Assembly (NCBI RefSeq): GCF_001424025.1
Contig: NZ_LMPZ01000001.1
Location: 373,074-437,073 of the forward strand
DNA: 64,000 nt
Source of the DNA: Brevundimonas sp. Leaf363
GTDB lineage: Bacteria; Pseudomonadota; Alphaproteobacteria; Caulobacterales; Caulobacteraceae
Reading direction: 5' to 3'
The notes under the pieces are model-generated. The model was not told the origin of the DNA and searched no databases. It saw only the letters and a program-made list of their open reading frames with translations. Numbering within the stretch: position 1 is the stretch's first letter; every line of letters starts with the position of its first letter. Position numbers and translations under genes: made by a program. Shown here in pieces: positions 1 to 11,743 of this stretch.

Positions 1-1437
1 GGCGGCGAAAGCACCGGCTGTTCGGACGACACTGTCGACGTCTTCGTCGAGGGCGCCTGGTTCGACCCCATCGCGACGGCCCAGACCGGCCGGTCGCTGA
101 CCATCAGCTCGGACGCCCAGTACCGGTTCGCGCGCGGCGTGGACACGGCCTCGCTCGTGCCCGGGCTGGAGCTGGCGACCAAGCTGATCCTCGATCTGTG
201 CGGCGGCGAGCCGTCGGAGATCGTGGTGGCCGGTATGGCGCCGGCCCTGCCTGCGCCGGTCGCCTTCGATCCCGGCCACGTCGCGCGCCTGACGGGCCTC
301 CAGCTGTCGGACGACCGCATCGCCGAGATCCTGATCGCGCTCGGCTTCGAGATCGCGCGTGGAACGCCTTGGACCGTCACCCCGCCGTCGTGGCGTCGGG
401 ACGTCGAGGGCTCGGCCGATCTGGTCGAGGAGGTCGCACGGATCGAGGGGTTCGACGCCCTGCCGTCCACGCCCCTGCCGAACGCCCCGCGCGCCGCCGG
501 CGGCGTGCTGAACCCGCGTCAGGCCCGCGTCCGCACCGCCCGCCGCGCCCTGGCCTCGCTGGGCTATGCCGAGGCCGTGACCTGGTCCTTCACCAGCCAG
601 GCGACCGCCGCCCTGTTCGATGGCGGCGATGAGCGGCTGGTCATCGACAACCCCATCGCGGCCGATCTGGACTGCATGCGGCCGTCGATCCTGCCCAATC
701 TGATCCAGGCGGCTGCGCGCAACGCCGCGCGCGGTTTCGCCGACGCGGCCCTGTTCGAGATCGGCCCGATCTATCTGGGCGACAGCCCCAAGGATCAGCG
801 CACGGCCATCACCGGCCTGATCGCGCCGAACGCCACCCGTCACTGGAGCGGTCAGGGCGATGACGCCCTGTTCGGCCTGAAGGCCGACGTCCTGCAACTC
901 CTGGAGCTGATTGGCGCGCCGGTCGGATCGTTGCAGCTGGCCCAGGGCCAGAACCGCAGCTGGTGGCATCCCGGCCGCTCGGCCCGGCTGCAGCTGGGGC
1001 CCAAGGCCGTCATGGCCGAGTTCGGCGCCCTGCACCCGCGCGTGCTACAGGCGCTGGACGCGTCTGGCCCGATGCTGGCCTTCGAGATCATCCTCGACGC
1101 TGTGCCCGAGCCTCGCTCGAAAGGCGGCAAGGCGCGCCCGGCCGCCGGCCTGACCAACCTGATGCCCCTGACCCGCGACTTCGCCTTCGTGATCGAGGAA
1201 GCCAGGGCGGCCGGCGATCTGATCCGGGCCGTGGCCGGCGCCGACAAGGCGCTGATCGCCGACGTCCGCGTCTTCGACGTCTATCGCGGACCGGGCGTCG
1301 ACGCCGGCTTCAAGTCGGTGGCGCTGGAGGTCGATATCCAGCCGCGCGACGCGACCCTGACCGAGGCCGAGATCGAGGCCCTGTCCGCCCGCGTCGTCGC
1401 CGCCGCCCAGAAGCTGGGCGCCCGCCTGAGAGCATGA
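1..1437 (+). CDS. pheT: Phenylalanine--tRNA ligase beta subunit, 3' part
   Basis: The reading frame is open from the first base, so the gene begins upstream; 478 residues of a roughly 800-residue protein are visible. The beta subunit pairs with PheS in the cytoplasm to charge tRNA-Phe. A B5-type domain follows at about visible residues 89-160 (motif [11 protein letters not shown]), then the catalytic-like core. The C-terminal 95 residues form an FDX-ACB anticodon-binding domain ([15 protein letters not shown], then [10 protein letters not shown]). The stop overlaps the start of the next gene in ATGA, so the two are probably translationally coupled. The family call is certain; only the 5' end is missing. 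Confidence 0.97.
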   Translation, partial: GGESTGCSDDTVDVFVEGAWFDPIATAQTGRSLTISSDAQYRFARGVDTASLVPGLELATKLILDLCGGEPSEIVVAGMAPALPAPVAFDPGHVARLTGLQLSDDRIAEILIALGFEIARGTPWTVTPPSWRRDVEGSADLVEEVARIEGFDALPSTPLPNAPRAAGGVLNPRQARVRTARRALASLGYAEAVTWSFTSQATAALFDGGDERLVIDNPIAADLDCMRPSILPNLIQAAARNAARGFADAALFEIGPIYLGDSPKDQRTAITGLIAPNATRHWSGQGDDALFGLKADVLQLLELIGAPVGSLQLAQGQNRSWWHPGRSARLQLGPKAVMAEFGALHPRVLQALDASGPMLAFEIILDAVPEPRSKGGKARPAAGLTNLMPLTRDFAFVIEEARAAGDLIRAVAGADKALIADVRVFDVYRGPGVDAGFKSVALEVDIQPRDATLTEAEIEALSARVVAAAQKLGARLRA

Positions 1438-1976
1438 GCATGAAGCCCCGCCTTGAGACCGCCTTCGAGCGGATGCTGTTCCGCTCGCGCTGGCTGATGG
1501 CGCCCTTCTACGTCGGCCTGGTCGCGGCGCTGCTCATGCTGCTGGTCGTGTTCGTGCGGGAGCTGATTTACTATGTGCCGCAGGCCTTCGCGGCCGATCA
1601 CGCCATGAGCTCCAACGACGCCATCCTGGCGGTGCTGACGCTGGTGGACCTGTCGCTGGCGGGCAATCTGCTGCTGATCGTGATGTTCTCGGGCTATGAG
1701 AACTTCGTCTCCAAGCTGGACCTGGAGGGCGAGACGGACCGGCCGCCGTGGATGGGCACGGTCGACTTCTCGGGCCTGAAGATGAAGCTGATCGCCTCCA
1801 TCGTGGCGATCTCGGGCATCCAGCTGCTGAAGACCTTCATGAACTTCGCCGAGCTGGGCCAGGCCGTGAACGAGAGCGAGGCCATGTGGGGCGTCATCAT
1901 CCACCTGGCCTTCGTCTGCTCCGGCGTGCTGCTGGCCCTGATGGACTGGCTGTCGGGCAAGACCGAGAAGCATTGA
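1434..1976 (+). CDS. YqhA / UPF0114 family membrane protein
   Basis: 180 residues with four hydrophobic segments at about 18-42, 62-86, 119-136 and 151-173. The pattern and the motif [17 protein letters not shown] match the UPF0114 (TIGR00645, YqhA) inner-membrane family, whose function is unknown. The ATG start at 1434 overlaps the pheT stop by four bases; the longer upstream frame is only a shadow of pheT. A REP-like hairpin follows the stop within about 12 bases. Nothing in the sequence ties it functionally to tRNA charging. Confidence 0.9.
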   Translation: MSMKPRLETAFERMLFRSRWLMAPFYVGLVAALLMLLVVFVRELIYYVPQAFAADHAMSSNDAILAVLTLVDLSLAGNLLLIVMFSGYENFVSKLDLEGETDRPPWMGTVDFSGLKMKLIASIVAISGIQLLKTFMNFAELGQAVNESEAMWGVIIHLAFVCSGVLLALMDWLSGKTEKH

Positions 1977-1987
1977 GCGAAGAGGGG

Positions 1988-2027
1988 GCGCTATCGCTCG
2001 CGTCGCGGACGCTCGCTGCTTGAGCGC
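1988..2027. repeat. REP-like 40-bp palindrome, copy 1
   Basis: A 40-base element with outer arms GCGCT and its complement near the end, and an inner hairpin built on GACGCTCGC. It lies just after the YqhA-family stop. A second copy with two mismatches sits at 2744-2783, also just after a plus-strand stop. Either may act as a 3' mRNA hairpin or weak terminator. Confidence 0.8.
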
Positions 2028-2129
2028 AGGCTGCGTGTGGGGCGGGCGCGTAATGTCCCGTTAACCCTCAGGCCCAAAGCCTGCCGCAAAGTGAGCCGAC
2101 GGTGGCGCTTCGATTTCGGAGCCTCCCCC

Positions 2130-2738
2130 ATGCATCGTCGCCAGCTGATCCAGACCGGCCTGTCCGGTCTCGCCGTCACCGCCGTGGGCGCCTGCGCCAC
2201 GCGGCCGGCCGCCGATCCGGCCTATCCGATCCGCTCGGACCAGAACGCCCAGTCCTACACGGCCGACGAACTGGTCGCGGCCGGCTCGCGCGAGCTGGGC
2301 ATCGCCGCCGAGGCCATGGGCGGCGCCATCGAGCGCATCTTCGCCGACCAGGGCGACAGCCCCACCGCCTATATCGCCGGCGAGGAAGGCTCGGGCGCCA
2401 TCGTCCTGGGCGCCCGCTACGGTCGCGGCGCGCTGCACATGAAGGACCTGTCGGCCTCGCAGGAAGTGTTCTGGCAGGGCGCCTCGATCGGCTGGGACTG
2501 GGGCGGCAACGCCAGCCGCGTCTTCACCCTGGTCTACGGCCTCTATCACCCCGACATGCTCTATCGCCGCTACCCGGGCGTGGAGGGCTCGGCCTATCTG
2601 ATCGGCGGCGTGGGGGTGAACTATCAGCGCGCCGACGGCATCGTGCTGGCCCCGGTCCGCACCGGCGTGGGCCTGCGCCTGGGCGCGAACGTCGGCACCA
2701 TGAGCTACAGCCGCCAGCGGAACATTCTGCCTTTCTAA
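2130..2738 (+). CDS. EipA-type envelope lipoprotein (DUF1134)
   Basis: 202 residues. The N-terminus has an arginine pair and hydrophobic stretch (HRRQLIQTG) ending in a lipobox-like VGAC with Cys22, so a lipidated or otherwise exported protein is likely. The body (about 45-200) matches DUF1134, the EipA family of alphaproteobacteria, named for envelope integrity in Brucella and related to lipid-binding YSC84-type folds; motifs include GARYGRGALH and GWDWGGNASRVF. I chose the ATG at 2130 because it starts the signal sequence; the frame is open upstream to 2037 without a credible signal. It appears to be a single gene, followed by palindromic elements. Confidence 0.88.
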   Translation: MHRRQLIQTGLSGLAVTAVGACATRPAADPAYPIRSDQNAQSYTADELVAAGSRELGIAAEAMGGAIERIFADQGDSPTAYIAGEEGSGAIVLGARYGRGALHMKDLSASQEVFWQGASIGWDWGGNASRVFTLVYGLYHPDMLYRRYPGVEGSAYLIGGVGVNYQRADGIVLAPVRTGVGLRLGANVGTMSYSRQRNILPF

Positions 2739-2743
2739 GAGGG

Positions 2744-2783
2744 GCGCTATCGCGAGCGTCGCGGACGCTCGCTGCTTGAGCGC
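2744..2783. repeat. REP-like 40-bp palindrome, copy 2
   Basis: Direct copy of 1988-2027 with two changes. Its inner hairpin is perfect here: GCGAGCGTC, GCG loop, then GACGCTCGC. It begins five bases after the stop of the DUF1134 gene. Confidence 0.85.
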
Positions 2784-2787
2784 TGAA

Positions 2788-2923
2788 GATCCTCCCCCAT
2801 AGGGGGAGGGGGACCGCTCTTGCGGTGGAGGGGGCTTGCCCCACGCGCGGCGCCGGACCTCGCGAACTCCAGACCGGCCTTGAGCCCCCTCCACCACTTC
2901 GTGGTTCCCCTCCCGGGAGGATT
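2788..2923. repeat. Long palindromic intergenic element (GATCCTCC type)
   Basis: About 136 bases beginning with GATCCTCCCCC and ending in a CCTCCCGGGAGG palindrome. It holds nested inverted repeats such as CCTCCCCCATAGGGGGAGG and CACTTCGTG. Related sequence brackets the DUF559 pseudogene at 36.8-37.5 kb. It occupies the space between the REP-like element and recQ. Confidence 0.75.
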
Positions 2924-2963
2924 TGCCGCTGACACACCGGAACATTTCCGGCACAAACGCCCG

Positions 2964-4835
2964 ATGCTGGCCTCAACCATCCACCACGACCCGCTCGCCG
3001 AGGCGCGGGCGACGCTGCATCGCGTATGGGGTCACGCCGACTTCCGCGGGCGTCAGGCCCAGGTGGTCGAGGCGGCGCTGGAGGGGCGCGACGTCATGGC
3101 CGTGCTGCCGACCGGCGGCGGCAAGTCGGTCTGCTATCAGATCCCCGCCATGCTGCGGCCCGGCCTCGGGCTGGTCGTCTCGCCGCTGATCGCCCTGATG
3201 ACCGATCAGGTCGAGGCGCTGAAGCAACTGGGGGTGAAGGCGGCGCGTCTGGATTCGACGCTGAGCATGGACGAACGGTCGGCCATCTGGCGGGCGGCGC
3301 GGGAGGGGGATCTAGACCTGCTCTATGTCTCGCCCGAAGGGCTGGCCGGGCCGTCGATGACCGACCGGCTGCAGGAGCTGCCGCTCAGCCTCATCGCCAT
3401 CGACGAGGCGCACTGCGTCAGTCAGTGGGGCCACGACTTCCGCCCCGACTATCGCAACCTGGGGCGGCTGAAGACCCTCTTCCCCGGCGTCCCGCGCATC
3501 GCTGTCACCGCCACCGCCGACGCCCGCACGCGCGAGGACATCGTCCGCTCGCTGGACCTGGATGAGGCGGTCGTGGTGGTCGACAGCTTCGAGCGACCGA
3601 ACCTGCAATTGGCCGCGGTTCGCAAACCCAGCGCCAGTCGCCAGAAGACCGACGAGACGGTCGCTGCCCTGGTCGCGGCTCGCCCCGGCCAGTCGGGCGT
3701 CATCTACTGCGGCTCGCGCGACGCCTGCGAGCGGGTGGCCGACGCCCTGAAGGCCACGGGCGTCAACGCCATCGCCTATCACGCCGGGTTCGGCGGGGAC
3801 GAGCGCGACCGGCGGCTGGCGCGGTTCCTGGCCGAGGACGGCGCGGTCATGGTGGCGACCATCGCCTTCGGCATGGGGGTGGACAAGCCGGACGTCCGCT
3901 TCGTCATCCACGCCGATCCGCCGGGCAGCCTGGAAGCCTATTGGCAGGAGATCGGCCGGGCCGGGCGCGACGGCGAACCGGCCGAGGGCATCACCCTGTA
4001 CGGTCCCAGCGACATCGCCTGGTCGCTGCGGCGGCTGGAAGGGCGGCCGATGGCCGAGGAGGTGCGGCGGGTCCAGACGGCCAAGGCGCGCCAGTTGTTC
4101 GCCATGCTGGACGGCGCGCGGTGCCGGCCCCAGGCGGTGCGGCGGTACTTTGGGGAGACGGACGCGCAGGTGTGCGGCGTCTGCGACGTCTGCCGCGATC
4201 CGCCGGAGCTCTATGACGCCACCACCCCGGCCCAGAAGGCGCTGGCGGCGGTGCAGCGGCTGGACCAGCGGTTCGGGCGCGGGCGGGTCATCGATCACCT
4301 GACCGGCCGGACCAAGGACGTGCAGGACTGGGAGCAGGGGCTGTCGACCTGGGGCATCGGGGCGGATGTATCGCCGAACGGCTGGCGCGACGTGATCGAC
4401 CACCTGCTGTTCGAAGGCCTGCTGGAAGAAGATCCCAACGACGGCCGCCCGCTGATCCGGCTCGGCGACCCAGAGGCTGTGCGCGCCGTCTACAAGGGCG
4501 AGACACGGATCGAGGTGCGCAGGGAACTGGCCGGCTTTGACGCCTCGACCCGGTCCGGCAACCCTCGACGCCGGGGGGAAGGCCGCAACATGGCCGCCGA
4601 GGCCATGTCCGCCGACGTCCGCGCCCGCTTCGAGGCCCTGCGCACCTGGCGCAAGGACCGCGCCGCCGAACAGCGCGTGCCGCCCTATGTGATCTTCCAC
4701 GACAAGGTGCTGGCCGAGATCGCCGCGCGCGATCCGGGCGGCCTGGATGCGCTGGGGCGGTTGCCGGGCGTGGGGGCGGGGAAACTGGACCGCTATGGCG
4801 CGTCGCTGCTGGAGGCGTTGGCGGCGGCGGGTTGA
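2964..4835 (+). CDS. recQ: ATP-dependent DNA helicase RecQ
   Basis: 623 residues, normal for RecQ. The 3'-5' helicase acts in recombination and fork repair. Visible are Walker A LPTGGGKSV (Lys54), the DEAH box with the RecQ-specific loop IDEAHCVSQWGHDFRPDY, motif VI-like EIGRAGRDGE, a zinc-binding region with Cys pairs (VCGVCDVC), a winged-helix RQC region and a C-terminal HRDC domain (ALRTWRKDRAAEQRVPPYVI). The frame is open upstream to 2820, but that part translates the palindromic element, so I start at the ATG at 2964. No operon partner is close. Confidence 0.95.
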   Translation: MLASTIHHDPLAEARATLHRVWGHADFRGRQAQVVEAALEGRDVMAVLPTGGGKSVCYQIPAMLRPGLGLVVSPLIALMTDQVEALKQLGVKAARLDSTLSMDERSAIWRAAREGDLDLLYVSPEGLAGPSMTDRLQELPLSLIAIDEAHCVSQWGHDFRPDYRNLGRLKTLFPGVPRIAVTATADARTREDIVRSLDLDEAVVVVDSFERPNLQLAAVRKPSASRQKTDETVAALVAARPGQSGVIYCGSRDACERVADALKATGVNAIAYHAGFGGDERDRRLARFLAEDGAVMVATIAFGMGVDKPDVRFVIHADPPGSLEAYWQEIGRAGRDGEPAEGITLYGPSDIAWSLRRLEGRPMAEEVRRVQTAKARQLFAMLDGARCRPQAVRRYFGETDAQVCGVCDVCRDPPELYDATTPAQKALAAVQRLDQRFGRGRVIDHLTGRTKDVQDWEQGLSTWGIGADVSPNGWRDVIDHLLFEGLLEEDPNDGRPLIRLGDPEAVRAVYKGETRIEVRRELAGFDASTRSGNPRRRGEGRNMAAEAMSADVRARFEALRTWRKDRAAEQRVPPYVIFHDKVLAEIAARDPGGLDALGRLPGVGAGKLDRYGASLLEALAAAG

Positions 4836-4963
4836 GGGGTCTTGTCGAAACCCTAGTCTGTTAGTAGACAAACCATCCGGGCCGACGCGGGCGCCCGGTG
4901 TCGGCAGTTCGTTCGCCCAAGACCCGCTCACCGTTCACGCCCTGTGCGGGACGAGGAGCGCCT

Positions 4964-6361
4964 ATGTTCAGAGTCCCCATCGTCGCCGCCGTGTCGTTCG
5001 CCACCGGCGCGGCTCTCCTGCTCTCTGCCGGTCCGTCGTTGGCGCAGACGACGTCGCCCGGCTTGCTCGCCGACGTTCTTGGAGCCGGCGATGCGCTGAG
5101 GGTCTCGGGGTCGGTCCGGGCCCGTTATGAAGCCATCGACGGCCAAGTCCGGCCGGGTTTCGAGGCTGAGAGCGATCTGGTCAATCTGCGCACCACCGTC
5201 TTCGCGGAATACGACTTCGGCGGGCTGCGCGTGGGCGGCGAGCTGTACGACAGCCGGGCCTACGGCGGCGATGTGCGGACGCCGATCTCGACCAATGAGG
5301 TCAATACGGCGGAGCTCGTCCAGGCCTATGTGGCGGCCGACTGGTCGGCGCCGCTCGGCGCGGGAACGCGCGCCTCCGTTCAGGCCGGGCGGTTCCTGAT
5401 GAACCTGGGGTCGCGCCGGCTGGTGGCGGCCGACGACTATCGCAACACGACAAACAGCTACACGGGCGTGCGGGCGGACCTGACCGCGCGGGACGGCGTA
5501 AAGGCCACCGCCTTCTATGTCCTGCCGCAGGTTCGCCTGCCGGATGGCCTGCCGTCGGTGCTGGACAATCGCACGCGGACGGATCGGGAGAGCGACGACC
5601 TTGTGCTGTTCGGCGGTCTGGTCAGCAAGGCGAACGCCTTCGCCGGGATGACGGTCGAGGGGACCTATGTGCGGCTGGAGGAGCAGGATGCGCCCGGCCG
5701 GCCGACGCGCAACCGTTCGCTCGACACCTATGGGGCGCGCCTGATCCGGGATCCCAAGCCGGGCGCTCTGGACGGCGAGGTCGAGGTGCTGCGCCAGACC
5801 GGATCGATCCGCAGCGGCCTGGGTCCATCCGATCGCGTGCTCGACGTCTCCGCCGAGTTCGTGCACGCCGACGTCGGCTACAGCTTCAGGTCCGCCTGGG
5901 CGCCGCACGTGGTGGCCGAGTTCGACTATGCCAGCGGGGATGACGGGGCGGCGTCCTACGGCCGGTTCGACACCCTGTTCGGCATGCGCCGGGCCGACTT
6001 CGCGCCGGCCGGGCTCTACAACGCGGTCAGCCGGTCCAATCTGGTCTCGCCCGGCCTGAGGCTGGAGGTGACGCCGAACCGCCGCTGGGACGCCTTCGTG
6101 TCGGGGCGGCTGATGTGGCTGGCCAGCGACGTGGACAGCTTCGCGACCACGGGCGTGCGCGATCCGCTGGGTCGTTCCGGTGATGACGCCGGCGGCCAGA
6201 TCGACGGGCGGGTGCGGTGGTGGGTCGTGCCCGACCGCCTGCGGTTCGAGGCCGACGGCGTTTGGCTGTCGAAGGGATCGTTCCTGCGCGACGCGCCGAA
6301 CGCACCGGCGTCGGGTGACGCCAGCCGTTACGTCTCGCTCAATCTGACGGCCTACTTCTAG
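4964..6361 (+). CDS. Alginate-export-family outer-membrane beta-barrel candidate
   Basis: 465 residues. The signal peptide has a hydrophobic run at about 8-22 and a cleavage site after SLA (residue 27). The rest alternates polar and hydrophobic residues typical of outer-membrane strands and ends in Phe (LNLTAYF). Motifs such as RARYEAIDGQ, NVR-like segments, RFLMNLGSRRLVAADDYRN and FDYASGDDG resemble the Alginate_exp (PF13372) porin-like family, which is general despite its name. The ATG at 4964 is preceded by a GAGGAG ribosome site. It converges with the arabinofuranosidase gene, 15 bases away. The substrate is unknown; sugar export or uptake would fit the neighbour but is inference. Confidence 0.72.
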   Translation: MFRVPIVAAVSFATGAALLLSAGPSLAQTTSPGLLADVLGAGDALRVSGSVRARYEAIDGQVRPGFEAESDLVNLRTTVFAEYDFGGLRVGGELYDSRAYGGDVRTPISTNEVNTAELVQAYVAADWSAPLGAGTRASVQAGRFLMNLGSRRLVAADDYRNTTNSYTGVRADLTARDGVKATAFYVLPQVRLPDGLPSVLDNRTRTDRESDDLVLFGGLVSKANAFAGMTVEGTYVRLEEQDAPGRPTRNRSLDTYGARLIRDPKPGALDGEVEVLRQTGSIRSGLGPSDRVLDVSAEFVHADVGYSFRSAWAPHVVAEFDYASGDDGAASYGRFDTLFGMRRADFAPAGLYNAVSRSNLVSPGLRLEVTPNRRWDAFVSGRLMWLASDVDSFATTGVRDPLGRSGDDAGGQIDGRVRWWVVPDRLRFEADGVWLSKGSFLRDAPNAPASGDASRYVSLNLTAYF

Positions 6362-6376
6362 GGCGGCGGCGTAGCC

Positions 6377-7981
6377 CTACTCCACCCGCACCACGACGAT
6401 CGCCTTCGGCGGCAACTCGAACCGCAACCCGCCCTGCGCAGCACGCGCCGTATAGGCGACGGGCTTGACCGCCTGCGGGTGGTCGAAGTCGTTCAGGCTG
6501 TCGACGGCCGGGGCGGTCAGGATCTGGCCTGTCGCGCCTCTTGGCGTGACGCTGGCCAGGACGACGTCCAGGGTCGCGGGGTTGTGCGGGTCAAGGTTGG
6601 TCAGGGACAGCCAGACCTGGCCTTGCGCGTCGCGAGCGGCGACGGCGTCGACGCGGGGCAGGCGGATGTCGCCGAAGGCGTAGGTTCCGGCCTCGAAGGT
6701 GACCGGCACGACCGTCGCGCCCTGGAACGGAACGTACATCCGATAGACGTGGTAGGTCGGCGTCAGAACCATTTTCGGCCCGTCCGTCAGGATCATGGCC
6801 TGAAGCACATTGGCCATCTGGGCGATGTTGGTCCCGCGCACCCGGTCGGCATGGCGCATGAAGATGTTCAGGTTCAGCGTCGCCAGCATGGCGTCGCGCA
6901 GGGTGTTCTGCTGTTGCAGAAAGCCGGGATTGCTGCCCGGCGTCGGGTCGGCCCACAGGCCCCATTCGTCGACGTAGAGGCCCAGAACCTTCTCCGGGTC
7001 ATAGCGGTCCATGATGGCGGTCTGGTGCTCGATCCAGCCGTTCATCTGCAGGGTGGCGCGGATGGCCTTGGCGTATTCGTCCTCGCCGAAGTCCTGGCTG
7101 GGGCCCTTGTGCTCCCAGACATTGGGGATGGTGTAGGCGTGCAGCGAGACGCCCTCGATGTTCCAGCTCCACACCCGGTCCTTCCAGGCCTGCATGACCT
7201 GTTCGGTATAGTCGGCGTTCTGGCTGTCCCATCCGACGGCGACGCGCTGCATGGCGTCGGGGCTGACCGGCCCGGTGGCGGGGTCAGCGTTCTGGGCCGG
7301 GTTCAGGTTGCGGGTGAAGTGGGCGAACCGCTTCATCTCCTCGACATAGTGGTCGGCCGACATGGCGCCGCCGCAGCCCCAGTTCTCGTTGCCGAGGCCC
7401 AGGATCTTGATCTTGTAGGGCTCCGGGTGGCCGTTGCGGGCGCGCTCCTGCGCCAGGGCCGTGGGCTGGTCGGCGGTCAGGTATTCCAGCCAGTCCGCCG
7501 CCTCCTGCACCGTGCCCGAGCCGACGTTGACCGACAGGAAGACGTCGGCGCCGACCTGCTCGGCGAAGTCCATGAACTCGTGCGTGCCGAAGGTGTTGGG
7601 CTCGATCACCCCGCCCCAGCTGGCGTTCAGACGGGCGGTGCGGTTGGGGCCGATCCCGTCGCGCCAGTGGTATTCGTCCGCGAAGCACCCGCCGGGCCAG
7701 CGCACATTGGGGACCTTGATGTCGCGCAGGGCCTGGACCACGTCGGAGCGCACGCCGCGGACATTGGGGATGGACGAGTCCGGCCCGACCCAGACGCCGC
7801 CGTAAATGCCGGTCCCCAGATGCTCTGCGAACTGGCCGAAGATGTCCGGATCGATCACGGCGCCGGGGGTCGTGGGATCGACCCGCACCGTCACGGGCGA
7901 AGGCGACTGAGCCAGGGCGGGCGCGGCGACCAGGGCGAAGGCCAGCGCGGATGTCGCGCACAGGATGCGTAGGGCCGTCAT
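6377..7981 (-). CDS. Exported alpha-L-arabinofuranosidase, GH51
   Basis: 534 residues with a Sec signal peptide ending at PALA (about residue 24). It would remove terminal arabinose from arabinan or arabinoxylan fragments in the periplasm or outside. Family GH51 is shown by GQFAEHLG, NVRWPGGCFADEYHW, the acid/base glutamate in LGLGNENWG (Glu199) and the nucleophile glutamate in YVDEWG (Glu339). The C-terminal beta-sandwich ends in LPPKAIVVVRVE. Many GH51 enzymes are cytoplasmic, so the signal peptide is worth noting. The next gene, on the same strand, is 86 bases away and does not look functionally linked. Confidence 0.93.
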   Translation of the reverse strand: MTALRILCATSALAFALVAAPALAQSPSPVTVRVDPTTPGAVIDPDIFGQFAEHLGTGIYGGVWVGPDSSIPNVRGVRSDVVQALRDIKVPNVRWPGGCFADEYHWRDGIGPNRTARLNASWGGVIEPNTFGTHEFMDFAEQVGADVFLSVNVGSGTVQEAADWLEYLTADQPTALAQERARNGHPEPYKIKILGLGNENWGCGGAMSADHYVEEMKRFAHFTRNLNPAQNADPATGPVSPDAMQRVAVGWDSQNADYTEQVMQAWKDRVWSWNIEGVSLHAYTIPNVWEHKGPSQDFGEDEYAKAIRATLQMNGWIEHQTAIMDRYDPEKVLGLYVDEWGLWADPTPGSNPGFLQQQNTLRDAMLATLNLNIFMRHADRVRGTNIAQMANVLQAMILTDGPKMVLTPTYHVYRMYVPFQGATVVPVTFEAGTYAFGDIRLPRVDAVAARDAQGQVWLSLTNLDPHNPATLDVVLASVTPRGATGQILTAPAVDSLNDFDHPQAVKPVAYTARAAQGGLRFELPPKAIVVVRVE

Positions 7982-8067
7982 CGGTCGTCCTCCCCCAATC
8001 GCCGCTTCGGCGTATTTGTCGGAGTAATAGAGACCGTGAGAAAGGATTTCGTCAAGCGGCTGTGTGG

Positions 8068-8967
8068 CTACTCGCCGAGGAACCGGTTCATCGCCTGCAT
8101 GAAACGCGCGGGCTGTTCGATCATCACCTGATGCTCGGCGCCCTCGATGCGTTCGTAGCGGATGGGGCTGGTCAGGGTGCGGAAGCTGGCGCGCCAGAGG
8201 GCGTCGAGGCGGTTGCGCGGATTGTTGCTGTCGGCGCTCCAGCCATAGACCAGGGTCACGGGCGCGCGGATGGCGGGCAGGCGGGGGCGCAGGTCCACGG
8301 TCATGACCTCATAGAGGCCTTGCGCCAGCACGCGCCGGTCGCCGCCCTGCAGGCCCAGGCTGCGGAACAGCACGTCGCCCGCCGCGCCCAGGTCGCCGCC
8401 CATTCGCGCGGCCTGGCTCTGCAGCGCCTGGTCGCCGAACAGCATCAGGGCCTGGTAGCCGATGCGGGCGATGGGCTCGACCTCCGCGCTGGTGGCGCGC
8501 TCGTCGATCAGGGCGGGGAAGAAGGGGGCGGCGTCCACCACCATCACCCGGCTGACCCGATCCGGCGACGCGGCGGCGACCCGCAGGGCGAGCTGGCCGC
8601 CCATCGAATGGCCGACGACCGAGATGCGCTGCAGGTTCTGCTGCCGGATGTAGCGAAGAATCTCGGTCGTCGCGGGCCCTTCCAGCCCGCCCGAGGCGTT
8701 GGCGCCGATATCCGTCTGGCCGAAGCCACGCAGGGTGATCAGGTGGACGCGGTAGCGGTTCTGAAGCTGGCTCGCCGTCGAGCGCCAGGCCGAGGCGGTC
8801 GAGCCCAGGCCGGGGATGAACAGGATGTCCGGGCCGTTCGCGGGCCCTCGCGTCTCCACCAGAATGCGGTCGGACCGGAAGGGAGCGGGAGGCTGTTGCG
8901 CCTGGGCGCCGGCGCCGGCGGCGGCCGACAAGGCGAGGAAGAGAAGGGCGAGCAGCAGTCGGATCAT
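8068..8967 (-). CDS. Exported alpha/beta-hydrolase
   Basis: 299 residues with a signal peptide (LLLALLFLALSAAAGAGAQA). The alpha/beta-hydrolase fold is shown by the oxyanion-hole region LFIPGLGSTASAW, nucleophile elbow VVGHSMGG (Ser121), an acid candidate in YGWSADSNN (Asp246) and the catalytic His in EGAEHQVM (His279). It probably acts in the periplasm as an esterase or lipase; the substrate cannot be read from sequence. A palindromic element separates it from gyrB. Start is the ATG at 8967. Confidence 0.88.
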   Translation of the reverse strand: MIRLLLALLFLALSAAAGAGAQAQQPPAPFRSDRILVETRGPANGPDILFIPGLGSTASAWRSTASQLQNRYRVHLITLRGFGQTDIGANASGGLEGPATTEILRYIRQQNLQRISVVGHSMGGQLALRVAAASPDRVSRVMVVDAAPFFPALIDERATSAEVEPIARIGYQALMLFGDQALQSQAARMGGDLGAAGDVLFRSLGLQGGDRRVLAQGLYEVMTVDLRPRLPAIRAPVTLVYGWSADSNNPRNRLDALWRASFRTLTSPIRYERIEGAEHQVMIEQPARFMQAMNRFLGE

Positions 8968-9007
8968 GGCGGCGTCCTAACGCACGAACCCGGCGAAACG
9001 ACGACGT

Positions 9008-9149
9008 TCTCCCTCCCCTTTATGGGGAGGGTGGCTGGCGCGAAAGCGCCAGACGGGTGGGGAGGTTCAGAGCGCCGACTGGATGCCCTTTCGGGCCCCA
9101 CCCCGCCACCTTCGGCGTCTTCCCTCCCCATGAAGGGGAGGGAGAAGCG

Positions 9150-9150
<1 letters not shown>
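9008..9150. repeat. Long palindromic element, CCCTCCCC/GGGGAGGG type, copy 1
   Basis: About 143 bases with a small hairpin at each end (CCCTCCCCTTTATGGGGAGG on the left, CCCTCCCCATGAAGGGGAGG on the right) and a GGGTGGGG...CCCCACCC pair inside. Other copies are at 15131-15277, 25489-25651 and 45778-45916. The right end runs into the gyrB stop codon. Confidence 0.85.
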
Positions 9151-11678
<2,528 letters not shown>

Positions 11679-11743
11679 TCAGGCGGATTCGACGCTGCGT
11701 TTATATAGGAATTCGCGGACGAAAAGCGAGGGAAAGGGCCGCG

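Noticed and set aside
2820..2963. N-terminal extension of RecQ
   Set aside because: The frame is open but translates a palindromic repeat; RecQ homology starts after the ATG at 2964.
3312..4931. 539-residue minus-strand frame opposite recQ
   Set aside because: Shadow of RecQ; no recognisable motifs.
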